Numbered from the stretch's first letter, positions 1 to 8,764 are shown. The stretch: 64,000 nt of DNA from Morganella psychrotolerans (GCF_001676055.1 NZ_LZEX01000034.1:124001-188000), one strand, 5' to 3'. Translations and numbers: made by a program. Notes: a model not told the origin generated them from the letters alone.

Positions 1-28
1 AAAAAATGATTTTTTTTGCTTACAGGGG

Positions 29-57
29 TAGACAGGTTCCTCATTTTTCAGGATAAT
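29..57 (+). promoter_or_regulatory. Promoter of the tRNA operon
   Basis: A -35 hexamer TAGACA (29-34) and a -10 hexamer GATAAT (52-57) are separated by exactly 17 bases. A GC-rich discriminator (CGCGCCCC) follows, as is typical of stable-RNA promoters under stringent control. The first tRNA starts 11 bases after the -10. Confidence 0.75.
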
Positions 58-67
58 CGCGCCCCAT

Positions 68-155
68 GGAAGGATGGCCGAGTGGCTTAAGGCAGCGGTC
101 TTGAAAACCGCCGACGGGAGACCGTCCTAGAGTTCGAATCTCTATCCTTCCACCA
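68..155 (+). tRNA. serT: tRNA-Ser (anticodon UGA)
   Basis: A class II tRNA with a long variable arm. The acceptor stem GGAAGGA (68-74) pairs with TCCTTCC (145-151), and CCA is encoded. The anticodon stem GCGGT/ACCGC holds the loop CTTGAAA, giving anticodon TGA. The T-loop TTCGAATC is present. It closely resembles enterobacterial serT. Confidence 0.95.
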
Positions 156-160
156 AATTA

Positions 161-236
<76 letters not shown>

Positions 237-240
237 TATA

Positions 241-280
241 AAACCCGTTAACTCTCAACCAGTTAGCGGGTTTTTTCTTT
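241..280 (+). terminator. Rho-independent terminator of the tRNA operon
   Basis: AACCCGTTAACT pairs with AGTTAGCGGGTT (one G-U pair) across a short loop and is followed by a run of six T. It sits directly behind tRNA-Thr. Confidence 0.85.
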
Positions 281-571
281 CTATATAACGCATACCTAAA
301 CCGCCTTTATCAGTGCGCGTGCCAATATCGTGTCATTAATTCCCATCCTCCCATTTCCTGTAATGCTGTCAGACCGATTCTCAGCTTTGCTATGCACGAA
401 AACATATCCAGCGTGCCTGCCTGACGATGATCTGATTAAGAGTAAGCGTGGTTGGTAAGCAAAAATAGAGCGTGACCACATAGCGATATTCTCAATGTTT
501 CGGTTCTTTCCTAACACACATCAGTTAGTTGTGGCTTAGTATCATGGTTTTAAAGCTAAATGGTGGTATGT

Positions 572-928
572 ATGAAAAAATTATTGTTAGTGTCGGTTGC
601 AGCCTTATTCGCCTTTGGTGCATACGCCGGAGAAGGGAAGGGGTACACTCAGGAACAACTACATAAAATGATTGAATCCGGAAAATATCCGGCGGTTACT
701 GAATACAAAGAAACTGGCGGTGGTGATGTTGCTGATATCAAATCCTGTAAGGACAGGATATTGAGCCGTGCGGCTAATTTTTCAGAATACCCCATCACAG
801 TTGAACGTGATGTTGAAAATGAAGTCTATGAATCAACCGTATGGATGCAATTGACGGCACAAAAAGTTATTTGTGAGATTAAAGATGGTAACGCAAGAGG
901 GACACAGTTGGATGCATCGTATAAGTAA
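572..928 (+). CDS. Small secreted protein of unknown function
   Basis: The product is 118 aa from the second ATG. That start (MKKLLLVSVAALFAFGAYA) gives a standard signal peptide with a predicted cut after AYA, whereas an ATG at 560 would add four residues (MVVC) before the lysines. The mature part is polar and has two cysteines (in SCKD and VICEI) that could form a disulfide in the periplasm. No family is recognised. It is monocistronic: the tRNA terminator lies upstream and the next gene runs the other way. Confidence 0.6.
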   Translation: MKKLLLVSVAALFAFGAYAGEGKGYTQEQLHKMIESGKYPAVTEYKETGGGDVADIKSCKDRILSRAANFSEYPITVERDVENEVYESTVWMQLTAQKVICEIKDGNARGTQLDASYK

Positions 929-1038
929 ACAAGATAGTTTATCAGGTATAGATGATAAAATTCAGTGTGCCACTACCCTGAAAGGGTTTTTAAAATACCT
1001 TTGAGATTGGATTTGTGGAGACAGATGTCATCTGCCAA

Positions 1039-1305
1039 TTAGCCGCCTATCAGGTAATGACTCTGAATCCATATCGGAAAATAAAGGGAAAATACGCACC
1101 CAAGAATATGCAATATATTGAACCATATTAAAAAAAATACGAATCTCTTTTTATGTTTGCTTTTTTCACAAAGGTACGGTTTGAACAATCCAGTGCTGAT
1201 TAAGATGCATCCATGTCTCTTTGCTACTGCATTTAGCGCATACCAAAAATAAGCAAAACTGATAAACGATAAAATACCGAATATCCAAAGAGTATATACT
1301 CCCAT
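1039..1305 (-). CDS. Small inner-membrane protein, unknown function
   Basis: 88 aa with two hydrophobic segments: the N-terminus (about residues 3-28) and residues about 52-75. A basic stretch with lysines and arginine (around residues 45-53) lies between, so both ends probably face the periplasm. A ribosome binding site (CGAGG) lies 7 bases before the ATG. No family is recognised. An upstream overlapping frame was judged a shadow because it lacks a binding site. Confidence 0.5.
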   Translation of the reverse strand: MGVYTLWIFGILSFISFAYFWYALNAVAKRHGCILISTGLFKPYLCEKSKHKKRFVFFLIWFNILHILGCVFSLYFPIWIQSHYLIGG

Positions 1306-1560
1306 ATCAACACCTCGGCTTTTTCTATATGGTACCAGAATCGGGTGTTATGAATAATATTACTGTGTCTACCGTAAATGCCATGCAGTCGAAAAATTAA
1401 GGTCATAACACGGGACTGCAGCATAGTCCGGTTTATCGACAAAATGTCTGAGAGTTACCGGATATTATTTGAAGTATCTCATCACCTGAGTCCCGGTGGT
1501 TGTGGCATCCGGTGAGTAAATTGAGTGTAGTAATTAAAAATAACATGGAGAGGTTGATAT

Positions 1561-1650
1561 ATGATTTACTTAATTGTTTTATTTTCACTGATGCTTCCGA
1601 TGCCCTTTGACCCGACTGTGATTATCAGGTTTTCAGATGTATATTTTTGA
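1561..1650 (+). CDS. Possible 29-aa hydrophobic microprotein
   Basis: The short frame begins MIYLIVLFSLMLPM and has a good Shine-Dalgarno (GGAGAGG, 7 bases before the ATG), which is the main argument for it. One hydrophobic stretch could insert in the membrane. It lies in the otherwise empty interval 1306-1794 between two leftward genes. Only the binding site and hydrophobicity support it, so it may be chance. Confidence 0.25.
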   Translation: MIYLIVLFSLMLPMPFDPTVIIRFSDVYF

Positions 1651-1794
1651 GTTTATTACTGATGAGTCTGTGTAAAAAAACACCGTATTATAAAGACAGA
1701 GTAATCACAAATGCAGGCACAGGCAGTTATTCTGACCGGTCAGCAACACGAGTGCGGATCTCCCCGGCTGTTTTTTATATTCCGAAAATCATGT

Positions 1795-2745
1795 TCAATA
1801 AAACAGCGTCACCACGACAGTATCAGTATAATTCCCTGATACCGGCCAGTCCTGCGGCGGAATAGCACCATGCACTGTGACACTCTGGCTGTTTCCATTG
1901 TCAGACACCATACTTACTGTATTGGTATGAATAGTATCACCCCATGGTGCTGAATTTGCCGCGTCCTGATAAAGCTGATAGCTGACACAATTCCCCTGGT
2001 TACAAAGCTGCCGGCTGTTATCTTTATAATGCAATCCCGGGCCTAATCCCAGATAAAACGATGTGTTAACAGGGCACCTGGCTGTAATTTTGGCTGTTGT
2101 TTTGGATGATAATTTTTTTCCGCTGACCGGTGACAATGTGCCGAAATTCATATCACTGACACTGTCTATCTGGCATCCTTGTCTTATTTCTGTGCTGGCA
2201 GATGACTGAACGGTCCGTAAATTTGTTTCCGGCATTGCGCTGCAATTGGGTAATTGTGCCTGTTTTTCTGCTGCCATAAACTTAATTACAGTAGAAAACC
2301 CATAGTTGTAATAAGACGCTGCCACCAGTGATGTCTGGTTCGGCATTATTTTTGCTGACAGATTAAAATAGGCTTCTTTAGTGGATGCTGTCGGGAGAAC
2401 ATAATCAATTTGTGCGTATTGTTGTGTCGAACGACTCAACGGAACACTCTGATCATTAAGCGGATAAAGATTAAAATAAAGCGCATTTACCGGATAGCTG
2501 TTTGTCCGCATGGCTAACGGTGCCTCATCCTGTAAACGCAGGCAGGCGCGGATATACCGTGTCGAGCTTTCATAGTTATTACAGGTGAAAATAATTCTTC
2601 CGGTTGTTGAATTAGCCTGCCCCTGGGTACTGCTACCAAAATTAAATGCGGTGCCGCTTCCGTTCCAGCAATTACTGCTTGCAAATGCAGCCGAAGATAA
2701 AGAAAACAGGCCAATGAAAATCAAATATTTATTATTTACAAGCAT
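1795..2745 (-). CDS. Archaic chaperone-usher pilus tip adhesin (CsuE-like)
   Basis: 316 aa with a signal peptide (to about residue 22, ending AFA). Two spore-coat-protein-U (SCPU)-type domains follow: an N-terminal adhesin-like half (about 25-185, with cysteines in SNCWNG and FTCNN) and a C-terminal pilin-like half (about 190-316). The latter has the family pattern C-IDSVSDMNFG near its start, a YQLYQDAA segment and a final TDTVVVTLFY strand, which resembles the major pilin's last strand. Its start overlaps the usher's end by 10 bases, so translation is probably coupled. As last gene of the operon with two domains, it is the expected tip subunit. Confidence 0.8.
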   Translation of the reverse strand: MLVNNKYLIFIGLFSLSSAAFASSNCWNGSGTAFNFGSSTQGQANSTTGRIIFTCNNYESSTRYIRACLRLQDEAPLAMRTNSYPVNALYFNLYPLNDQSVPLSRSTQQYAQIDYVLPTASTKEAYFNLSAKIMPNQTSLVAASYYNYGFSTVIKFMAAEKQAQLPNCSAMPETNLRTVQSSASTEIRQGCQIDSVSDMNFGTLSPVSGKKLSSKTTAKITARCPVNTSFYLGLGPGLHYKDNSRQLCNQGNCVSYQLYQDAANSAPWGDTIHTNTVSMVSDNGNSQSVTVHGAIPPQDWPVSGNYTDTVVVTLFY

Positions 2746-5051
2746 ATCGCATTTTCCTCAGTAACAGCTGCTGTGCTCTGTTTTATGTCCGGTATCTGAA
2801 TATGGCATTGGCCTTCCGGCCAGGCGACATTGACTGTTTCTCCGGGTGTCCATGTTTCCAGGTAAATCCGGCTGTCATACCCGACAATTGTTTTTTGTGT
2901 TTTATCTTCAGTTGTTACTTTTGCTGCAAAGGGTATCGGTTGCCCGCTTTTTTGTGTTAATTTCAGCAGCAATGCCCGTGTTTGGTATAGATTAAAGGTT
3001 ACTCTGGTTCCGCTGCCATCTCTTAATATCACGCTTTTTTCAGTGTCTCTGATACGATAATCGGCAGGAAGTGACAAAGCATTAATTCTTATTTTTTGTG
3101 GTTCATAGCCGTACAGGTCATTAAGCAGTAAAAATCCGTTTTCATCTGTTTTTCCTACCTCAACATTTTGCAGATAGACCGGGATTTCCGGTATTCCGGA
3201 TGTATCTGCAATTGCGAATGCATTTCCCAGCGTCCGCATAAAATAAAATTGACCATCCAGAAGACCGATGGCTCCGTTACTGCCGGCAAACCAGCTGTTC
3301 TCGTTGTTGCTGCGATTATAGCCAAGCTGCCATTCATTTATCTCATTACGGCGGCTGATATCGGCATGAAGATTATTATTATGACCTGCCCGGGATGACA
3401 TTCCCCATCCCCAACCGGTTTTGTCCGGCACCAGACTTTTCTGGTATTGAATTTGCTGGTTAACACGATGATCTTCATAGCTGGTCTGAAGTGATACATA
3501 ATGTTCAGAAGATAAAGGAACATTAAGCATAAAATATAAGGCATGATCATTCTGATTTGCCAGTTCTTTTGTTGCATTGACTGATAATGTAAATGAATTA
3601 TCCCATGTCCGTGTCCAGGATATATTCGCATATTGGACTTTTGCAGATTGGTATTGTCTGGTTACCCATCCGCTGCCGAGTGTTCCTATGCTGTCAAATG
3701 CCTGGCTGATAAATATACTGTCAGATGTTTTCGGTAGTGTATTGCCTGCCATTACCGAGATATCAGCATAATTACCGCTGAATTGCTGGTGATCTGCCGA
3801 TATATTGAACTGGGGATTATTCCATTGCCAACCGGCTCCCCATTGTGACCCGTTATTATTCCGGTACCGGCTTAATCCGGCATCAACCCGGAATACGCCA
3901 AGGTCAGGTGAGATAAGCCAGTGATAACCGGCTCCTGTATTCTGAAGTGAACTGTTTACTTCGCTGTGTGCGGAGAGTGTGATTTTATTATTTAATCCGT
4001 AGCGTCCGTCACCGACAACCATTAACCGGGGGTTGTAACTGAAGGAGCGGTCACTGTAATCATCACGCAGCCAGCCGGTACTGATATCCCAGGTATACAG
4101 CCCCGGGGATAATAATTGATTAGTATTATAAAGAGATAAGTCAATTCTTTGTTGCTGTCCGTTAATGTCGGTAATGACAAGCTGTGCATTACCTGCACCG
4201 GAGAAATAGGGAGCGGTATTTAATGTGAATTGGCCGGGTTCAATCCGTTGTGTGCTATTTTTCATACCTCCGATATATAAATCAACTGTCGAGGGTAATA
4301 CGGCAGTGCTGCTGTAAATAGGCTGTGATGCAGTATTAAAATTAGGCTGAACTGTATAATTATGTGAAAACCGGATACCACCGAACCGGACTCTGTTTGT
4401 TCCGGATTGTCCGCCGGTAATACTGTCTCCGAGAGTCAGTACATTTAAAGAATCAACATTACTGTATGTCCAGGATGTCATCAGCCGGGTAAAGGTATTA
4501 TCTGTTATGTCATTTGTGCGGGAAATGCGGGTATTAAATGATGATGAAAAATTTCCCTGACCATAACCAAATGCCCGCAGTTCAGTATAAGCACTGGCGC
4601 TGTCCGTGTATTTATCCTGACTGGCAAACAGGTCATAGTTAATAACCCCGCCTTTAATTGCCGGCGCTATCTGATCCTCTTTCAGTAAAAAACCCTGTTC
4701 CGCAGAGGATTTATTTTGATGTCCGGTAAGCCGGTTGCTTTCAGCTGTGATAGAAAGGGATTGAGTCAGCGGGTCATAATTAAATGTCAATCCGGGTTGT
4801 GGCGTTAGTTTTATCCAGCCATCTTGTTTGAATAATGTTTCAGTGTCTAAGTTCAGAGACTGGCTCTCTTCCTCTGACAGCCAAAAAATATCACCTTCTT
4901 TTTTTACGGGAACCAAATCAGGTATTTCCCGTTTATTAACTGAAACATCAAGATAAAGTAGTTCTGTTGCAGATGCAGCGAATGCACCTGCTGTATATAA
5001 AGCAGCGCTAATCAGAATGAATGACGAAATTCTGAGGTTCTGAATGTTCAT
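2736..5051 (-). CDS. Outer-membrane usher, archaic chaperone-usher family (CsuD-like)
   Basis: 771 aa with a signal peptide to about residue 26 (AFA). The body shows fimbrial usher features: an N-terminal domain with LYLDVSVNKREIPDLVPV, a long beta-barrel rich in aromatic/Asn/Ser strands with RVRFGGIRFSHNY-type motifs, and a C-terminal part with EVGKTDENGFLLLNDLYGYE. The family exports and assembles chaperone-bound pilins through the outer membrane. Its start lies 44 bases inside the chaperone gene with no clear ribosome binding site, suggesting translational coupling. Length fits the archaic (sigma) clade. Confidence 0.88.
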   Translation of the reverse strand: MNIQNLRISSFILISAALYTAGAFAASATELLYLDVSVNKREIPDLVPVKKEGDIFWLSEEESQSLNLDTETLFKQDGWIKLTPQPGLTFNYDPLTQSLSITAESNRLTGHQNKSSAEQGFLLKEDQIAPAIKGGVINYDLFASQDKYTDSASAYTELRAFGYGQGNFSSSFNTRISRTNDITDNTFTRLMTSWTYSNVDSLNVLTLGDSITGGQSGTNRVRFGGIRFSHNYTVQPNFNTASQPIYSSTAVLPSTVDLYIGGMKNSTQRIEPGQFTLNTAPYFSGAGNAQLVITDINGQQQRIDLSLYNTNQLLSPGLYTWDISTGWLRDDYSDRSFSYNPRLMVVGDGRYGLNNKITLSAHSEVNSSLQNTGAGYHWLISPDLGVFRVDAGLSRYRNNNGSQWGAGWQWNNPQFNISADHQQFSGNYADISVMAGNTLPKTSDSIFISQAFDSIGTLGSGWVTRQYQSAKVQYANISWTRTWDNSFTLSVNATKELANQNDHALYFMLNVPLSSEHYVSLQTSYEDHRVNQQIQYQKSLVPDKTGWGWGMSSRAGHNNNLHADISRRNEINEWQLGYNRSNNENSWFAGSNGAIGLLDGQFYFMRTLGNAFAIADTSGIPEIPVYLQNVEVGKTDENGFLLLNDLYGYEPQKIRINALSLPADYRIRDTEKSVILRDGSGTRVTFNLYQTRALLLKLTQKSGQPIPFAAKVTTEDKTQKTIVGYDSRIYLETWTPGETVNVAWPEGQCHIQIPDIKQSTAAVTEENAICL

Positions 5052-5766
5052 TAATAGTCACTTTCAGTGTCTGTCCGGATGGCAGGTTGCCCGGTATAGG
5101 CCATTGCATCTGACTGTTTGCCAGCACGTATCCCAGCAAGCCTTTATTTATAATCTGTTCTTTTCCGTTATTGATAATCGCAACATCACTTAATTTTATG
5201 TGTTGGGCATTACTATTACGAACCTGAAGTGTTGCCGGTTGTGTGTGGCGATTAATACGGATCTCAATTTTATGATTATCAAGAGATTCTTCAGGTGTAC
5301 TAATAAATACAGGCAATGAATAACGAAGTAAAAAATTGACCGCACCGTCACTTTTCGGTGCGTCATTTCCCGGTAATTCATCAATTACAAGGCGGTACGA
5401 CTGTTCCGTTCCTGCTGTTTTCGGACCCGGAATAATGATACGGATTAACTGTTGTTGTCCGGGCGGAATATCCGTAATCGGCGGACTGACAATAATATTT
5501 TTTGTTTCCGAAAGTTTATTCTTATCGTTTTGTTGTTCCCAGAGGAATATCCGGATCTGAGCATTAATAGCGGTACTGCCGGCGTTAGAAACATAAACGG
5601 CTTTAACTTTCTCTTCTTGTGAAAAATCGATATTGACAGGGTAAACCTGCAACGTTGCCGCATCAGCAGATAAAGAGATCAATAAAGCAAGGGTAAGAGA
5701 TATCTTCAATCTTTTACATATTGATTTAAACATAAAATAAGCCGGTATAAGGTGAAAAGGAGTCAT
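5008..5766 (-). CDS. Periplasmic pilus chaperone (CsuC-like)
   Basis: 252 aa. After a signal segment (about residues 18-36) comes a PapD-like fold: LQVYPVNIDFSQ, the conserved stretch around VSPPITDIPPGQQQLIRI, and the second Ig-like domain with LRYSLPVFI and the strand around NNGKEQI. The family donates a G1 strand to pilins. The ATG at 5766 is chosen over the ATG at 5733 because AAGGAG lies five bases before it; this gives an unusually long N-region (MTPFHLIPAYF) before the signal core. The ribosome binding site is buried in a hairpin, listed separately. Confidence 0.85.
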   Translation of the reverse strand: MTPFHLIPAYFMFKSICKRLKISLTLALLISLSADAATLQVYPVNIDFSQEEKVKAVYVSNAGSTAINAQIRIFLWEQQNDKNKLSETKNIIVSPPITDIPPGQQQLIRIIIPGPKTAGTEQSYRLVIDELPGNDAPKSDGAVNFLLRYSLPVFISTPEESLDNHKIEIRINRHTQPATLQVRNSNAQHIKLSDVAIINNGKEQIINKGLLGYVLANSQMQWPIPGNLPSGQTLKVTINEHSEPQNFVIHSD

Positions 5767-5777
5767 AAAGACTCCTT
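5757..5777 (-). promoter_or_regulatory. Hairpin that sequesters the chaperone Shine-Dalgarno and start codon
   Basis: On the minus strand AAGGAGT and ACTCCTT form a perfect 7-bp stem around the loop CTTTATG. The 5' arm contains the Shine-Dalgarno and the loop contains the ATG of the chaperone gene. It lies 13 bases after the pilin stop. It may reduce chaperone/usher translation relative to pilin or protect pilin mRNA. Confidence 0.6.
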
Positions 5778-5790
5778 GCGTTTTGTGTGA

Positions 5791-6264
5791 TCAATAATCA
5801 ACTAAAATAGAAACCGTATCTTTATAAACACCAGCCGGAGCCTGTTTCAGTGTATTTGCTGCAATTTTACCGTAGATTTTTACTTGTTGGGCAGAGCCGG
5901 TACCGGTTTCTGCTGTTCCGGTTGTCATCGGAATTTTGCCTGCCTGGTCGGTATATAAAGCGTAAGAGACTTTATTACCGCTATTGTCTTCCAGCATGTA
6001 CTCATCTGCAGCATCTGCTGTTAATTTATAGTTAGTTCCCTGGGTACAGGTCACGGAGGCGGTAGCATCCGTGGTTTGTTCCCCGGCATTACTGAACTGG
6101 CTGCCGAAATTCATATCACTGACAGAAACCGTGCAGGCTTTTAGTACAGTGAGATAAACATTCATATTTGCACTAACTTTCTCTGATGTAATCGTACTGG
6201 CAAAAGTAGTAGCGGATGCACATAACATCACGGCTAAACCTAAAGATTTAATTGTTTTTGACAC
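5791..6264 (-). CDS. Major pilin, SCPU domain (CsuA/B-like)
   Basis: 157 aa. The signal peptide runs to about residue 22 (TTFAS). An SCPU domain follows with cysteines in LKACTVSVSD and SVTCTQG, the signature VSDMNFGSQF, a VSYALYTDQ segment, and a C-terminal strand YKDTVSILVDY ending in an aromatic residue, as pilins do. The start is GTG at 6264, supported by AAGG 7 bases upstream. It is first in the operon, so it is probably the most highly expressed subunit. Archaic pili of this type serve surface attachment and biofilm in other bacteria; that role here is inferred. Confidence 0.82.
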   Translation of the reverse strand: MSKTIKSLGLAVMLCASATTFASTITSEKVSANMNVYLTVLKACTVSVSDMNFGSQFSNAGEQTTDATASVTCTQGTNYKLTADAADEYMLEDNSGNKVSYALYTDQAGKIPMTTGTAETGTGSAQQVKIYGKIAANTLKQAPAGVYKDTVSILVDY

Positions 6265-7197
6265 GGATTTACCTTAATGGAAAAAACTCTTTTTATTTAT
6301 ATAATTATCATTTTTATGCAGTTGTCGTTTTCTGTAATCTGAAATTAACATATGCAGCAGACAATTCCTGATTTTTCAACAAACAGGAGGTTTACAGATA
6401 CTTCCTATTTTTTATATTTTAAAATAATCGTATAGAAGATCAATAGGTGTGGGGTTTAATTTTAGTGTATCGGTAATATACGAAGTATTATGCTGTATAT
6501 TGAATTAAAAACCATTTAAGTATTTATAAAATTCGAGTATCTTTTCTTGTTCATGATTAGCTGCTGAAACATTAAAATAGCTGCTGTCTGCTACGTATTA
6601 GCCCTGCGGGTAATAATAACTATTTACCGGTTGCAAATAAGTTAAATAACGTTAATAACAATGGGGCGTGGCCTGTATCAGGTAATTTCACCTGAATTAT
6701 AATGTTAAGAAAAAGTAATATTCTTGTCGCGACAAAATGATACGTTAATATCATAAGAGCATCGGTAAGCATTTACCGGTATTGTGTAAAAAAAACAGAC
6801 TGTGCGCCAATCAGTTAATTGTGTTGGTGTGATTAATCCCGGGGCAGAGTACAGGGAATAACAGATCAGATTTCGGTATTATCTGAAAATAGTCTGAATC
6901 CGTCACAGACAAAAATATCACCTATTATAATGCATTTTATCTGATATCATCTGGCAGTGAATGTCATATAAAATATAGTGTTATGAATATAATGTGAGTA
7001 TTACGCCGACTGAGATTTTTCTTCTTATAAAGAATATTTACATCCGATAAGGTAAGTAAGTGTCACTGGTAATGGGAATATCAGAGTGGATAAACGGTTG
7101 TTCATCATTACTTTCCGGACTGTAAGCGACGGGAACAACGCCACCGGTAAAGCGCTATAATCATGATTCAGTTTATTTCAGATAGGGACGATACGTT
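6265..7197. other. Long AT-rich interval without a gene, upstream of the pilus operon
   Basis: About 930 bases with no credible reading frame on either strand. It must hold the leftward pilus promoter and the rightward promoter of the 7198 gene. Visible elements are a perfect 12-bp palindrome TTGTCGCGACAA (6724-6735) and a hairpin CGGTAA-GCAT-TTACCG (6763-6778). No flanking inverted repeats typical of a fim-type invertible switch were seen by eye. Confidence 0.6.
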
Positions 7198-7488
7198 ATG
7201 ACTGATAACCACGATATGCCGGATTACTCAGAATTGAATTATGAGGCCATCTCACAGTGCAATATAATTAAAGATAAGCTATTGGCCGCGTTGGAAAAAA
7301 GAAATAAAGAAATGCAGCGTTTGCGTATAAAAGCGCAGGAGATCCAGCGTGATTACCCCGGGGATTTGAAAAGGCTCCAGGCACATATGCGGGAAATGAA
7401 AGATTCTAATAACGAAGTTATGTCTCTGGTCAGAGAATACAATGTGTGGGCTGAAAAAGCGGGCCAGGAAAAATTGGTATTAGAATGA
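7198..7488 (+). CDS. Hypothetical protein, coiled-coil-like
   Basis: 96 aa, highly charged and helical. Residues about 25-75 are rich in Lys, Arg, Glu and Leu with heptad-like spacing and suggest a coiled coil. There is no signal peptide or membrane segment, so it is cytoplasmic. A ribosome binding site (AGGGACG) precedes the ATG. It is first of a tight rightward group with the next two genes. No family is recognised. Confidence 0.55.
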   Translation: MTDNHDMPDYSELNYEAISQCNIIKDKLLAALEKRNKEMQRLRIKAQEIQRDYPGDLKRLQAHMREMKDSNNEVMSLVREYNVWAEKAGQEKLVLE

Positions 7489-7498
7489 ATCCGGCCAT

Positions 7499-8107
7499 AT
7501 GTTAATAAATAAAAATATATCCTGTCATTTTTTTGCCTCTGTCTTATTTTTTATTGTTCTGTTTTTTCCCGCTTTTATTAAGCAGGTGGCAGAAGGTAAA
7601 AACCCGGACAGCAGCAGAATTAACTTTTTGTCAGCAGAATCGGCTGATGAATTTTTCCGGGTACTCAGTTCACAAACAGTGACTGACCGGGCCGCTATAT
7701 TAAGCAGGCTACCGGATGAAGCTGTCATGCAATACGCGGATAACCGTCTGGCACTGTTTAATCAAACGCTGGCTGATGATCCGAGCGGCGGGCTTTGTTT
7801 TCGTGGCATCTATCCTGAAAACCCCGAAATATACATTTCGCTGGTACAGATAAAACCATTTATGGTACAAAAACCGGTTTCGGGATTATCTGCGGCAGAG
7901 ACAGATGCATTATATATCGGGATTTTTCTCAGGCTCCGTCACACTTATGGCGATCTGATTGATGAAAAAGACGGGGATATCACAGAAAAAGACGCTATAT
8001 TGACCTGTGAAATAAAATCAGCGCTTTACCAGAGTGTTTTGCAGTTAGAGTCACACGAAGGTGCAGGATTACTGCGTTATTTATGGGTAAGCGAGGGTAT
8101 GTTTTAA
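7499..8107 (+). CDS. Hypothetical secreted or membrane-anchored protein
   Basis: 202 aa with one N-terminal hydrophobic segment (about residues 9-29), an uncleaved anchor or signal, followed by a soluble, probably periplasmic part. Three cysteines are visible (C9, LCFRG, LTCEI). It starts 10 bases after the preceding stop and lacks a clear Shine-Dalgarno, so it may depend on translation of its neighbour. No family is recognised. Its position before a periplasmic NlpC/P60-like protein suggests a shared envelope role, which is only an inference. Confidence 0.5.
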   Translation: MLINKNISCHFFASVLFFIVLFFPAFIKQVAEGKNPDSSRINFLSAESADEFFRVLSSQTVTDRAAILSRLPDEAVMQYADNRLALFNQTLADDPSGGLCFRGIYPENPEIYISLVQIKPFMVQKPVSGLSAAETDALYIGIFLRLRHTYGDLIDEKDGDITEKDAILTCEIKSALYQSVLQLESHEGAGLLRYLWVSEGMF

Positions 8108-8139
8108 TTTCCTCCGGCAACTGAACAGGAGTCATATTA

Positions 8140-8730
8140 ATGCGCAGACGTGTGACGGGGGTATTATTTGGCATGTTGTTGTCCGTTATTGTACCGGCTG
8201 CCCATAGTGCGGATAAATTGAGCCGGGCAGCTCAGCAGTTGGATAGTCTGGTACTTTATGATGCTGCCTATGAAAAAATTCCGTATCCCGGTGGTGATGT
8301 ATCACCCCGCAGGGGCGTTTGTTCAGATGTGGTGATCCGCAGTTACCGGAAAATCGGTATTGATCTGCAACGGGAAGTCCATGAGGATATGAAAGCAAAT
8401 TTCTCTCTTTATCCGAGCAAAAAATTGTGGGGATTAACCCGGACTGATACCAATATCGATCACCGGCGGGTACCTAATCTGGCTGTTTTTTTCAGCCGTA
8501 AAGGAGAGAGCAAACCTGTTACACAGCAGGCCGCAGACTATGTTCCCGGTGATATTGTAACCTGGCAACTGGATAACGGACGCCCGCATATCGGTATTGT
8601 GATTGATAAAAAATCGCTGCTCAGCGGGCGACCGCTGGTTATGCATAATATTGGCGGCGGGCAGGTCAGTGAGGATGTGCTGTTTGACTGGAAAATAACG
8701 GGACATTACCGTTATACAAAAGCCCTGTAA
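8140..8730 (+). CDS. DUF1287 protein, YijF-like, NlpC/P60-like fold
   Basis: 196 aa with a signal peptide (cut near HSA, residue 23). The mature part shows DUF1287 features: GGDVSPRRGVCSDVVIRSYR with the presumed catalytic Cys, VPGDIVTWQL, RPHIGIVID with a candidate catalytic His, and HNIGGG near the end. The family resembles NlpC/P60 cysteine peptidases and E. coli YijF belongs to it; the substrate is not established, though peptidoglycan cross-bridges are plausible. A ribosome binding site (CAGGAG) lies upstream. It is last of the 7198-8730 group. Confidence 0.82.
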   Translation: MRRRVTGVLFGMLLSVIVPAAHSADKLSRAAQQLDSLVLYDAAYEKIPYPGGDVSPRRGVCSDVVIRSYRKIGIDLQREVHEDMKANFSLYPSKKLWGLTRTDTNIDHRRVPNLAVFFSRKGESKPVTQQAADYVPGDIVTWQLDNGRPHIGIVIDKKSLLSGRPLVMHNIGGGQVSEDVLFDWKITGHYRYTKAL

Positions 8731-8735
8731 GGCAG

Positions 8736-8758
8736 GGAGCCGGCGTGATGCCGGCTCC
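8736..8758. terminator. Strong hairpin between convergent genes
   Basis: GGAGCCGGC and GCCGGCTCC form a perfect 9-bp GC-rich stem with a 5-base loop. The T-rich stretch on the plus side starts only after eight bases and is the end of the osmB coding frame. It probably serves as a terminator for the 8140 gene. Confidence 0.6.
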
Positions 8759-8764
8759 GGTAAA

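Noticed and set aside
296..517. Leftward 73-codon open frame after the tRNA operon
   Set aside because: It has no ribosome binding site, a random composition and no hydrophobic or motif pattern, so it was taken as a chance frame.
1732..1743. Perfect palindrome CTGACCGGTCAG resembling the prophage operator
   Set aside because: It lacks the four-base spacer of the TGACC-N4-TGGT operators, lies in host DNA far from any relevant promoter, and 12-bp palindromes occur by chance.
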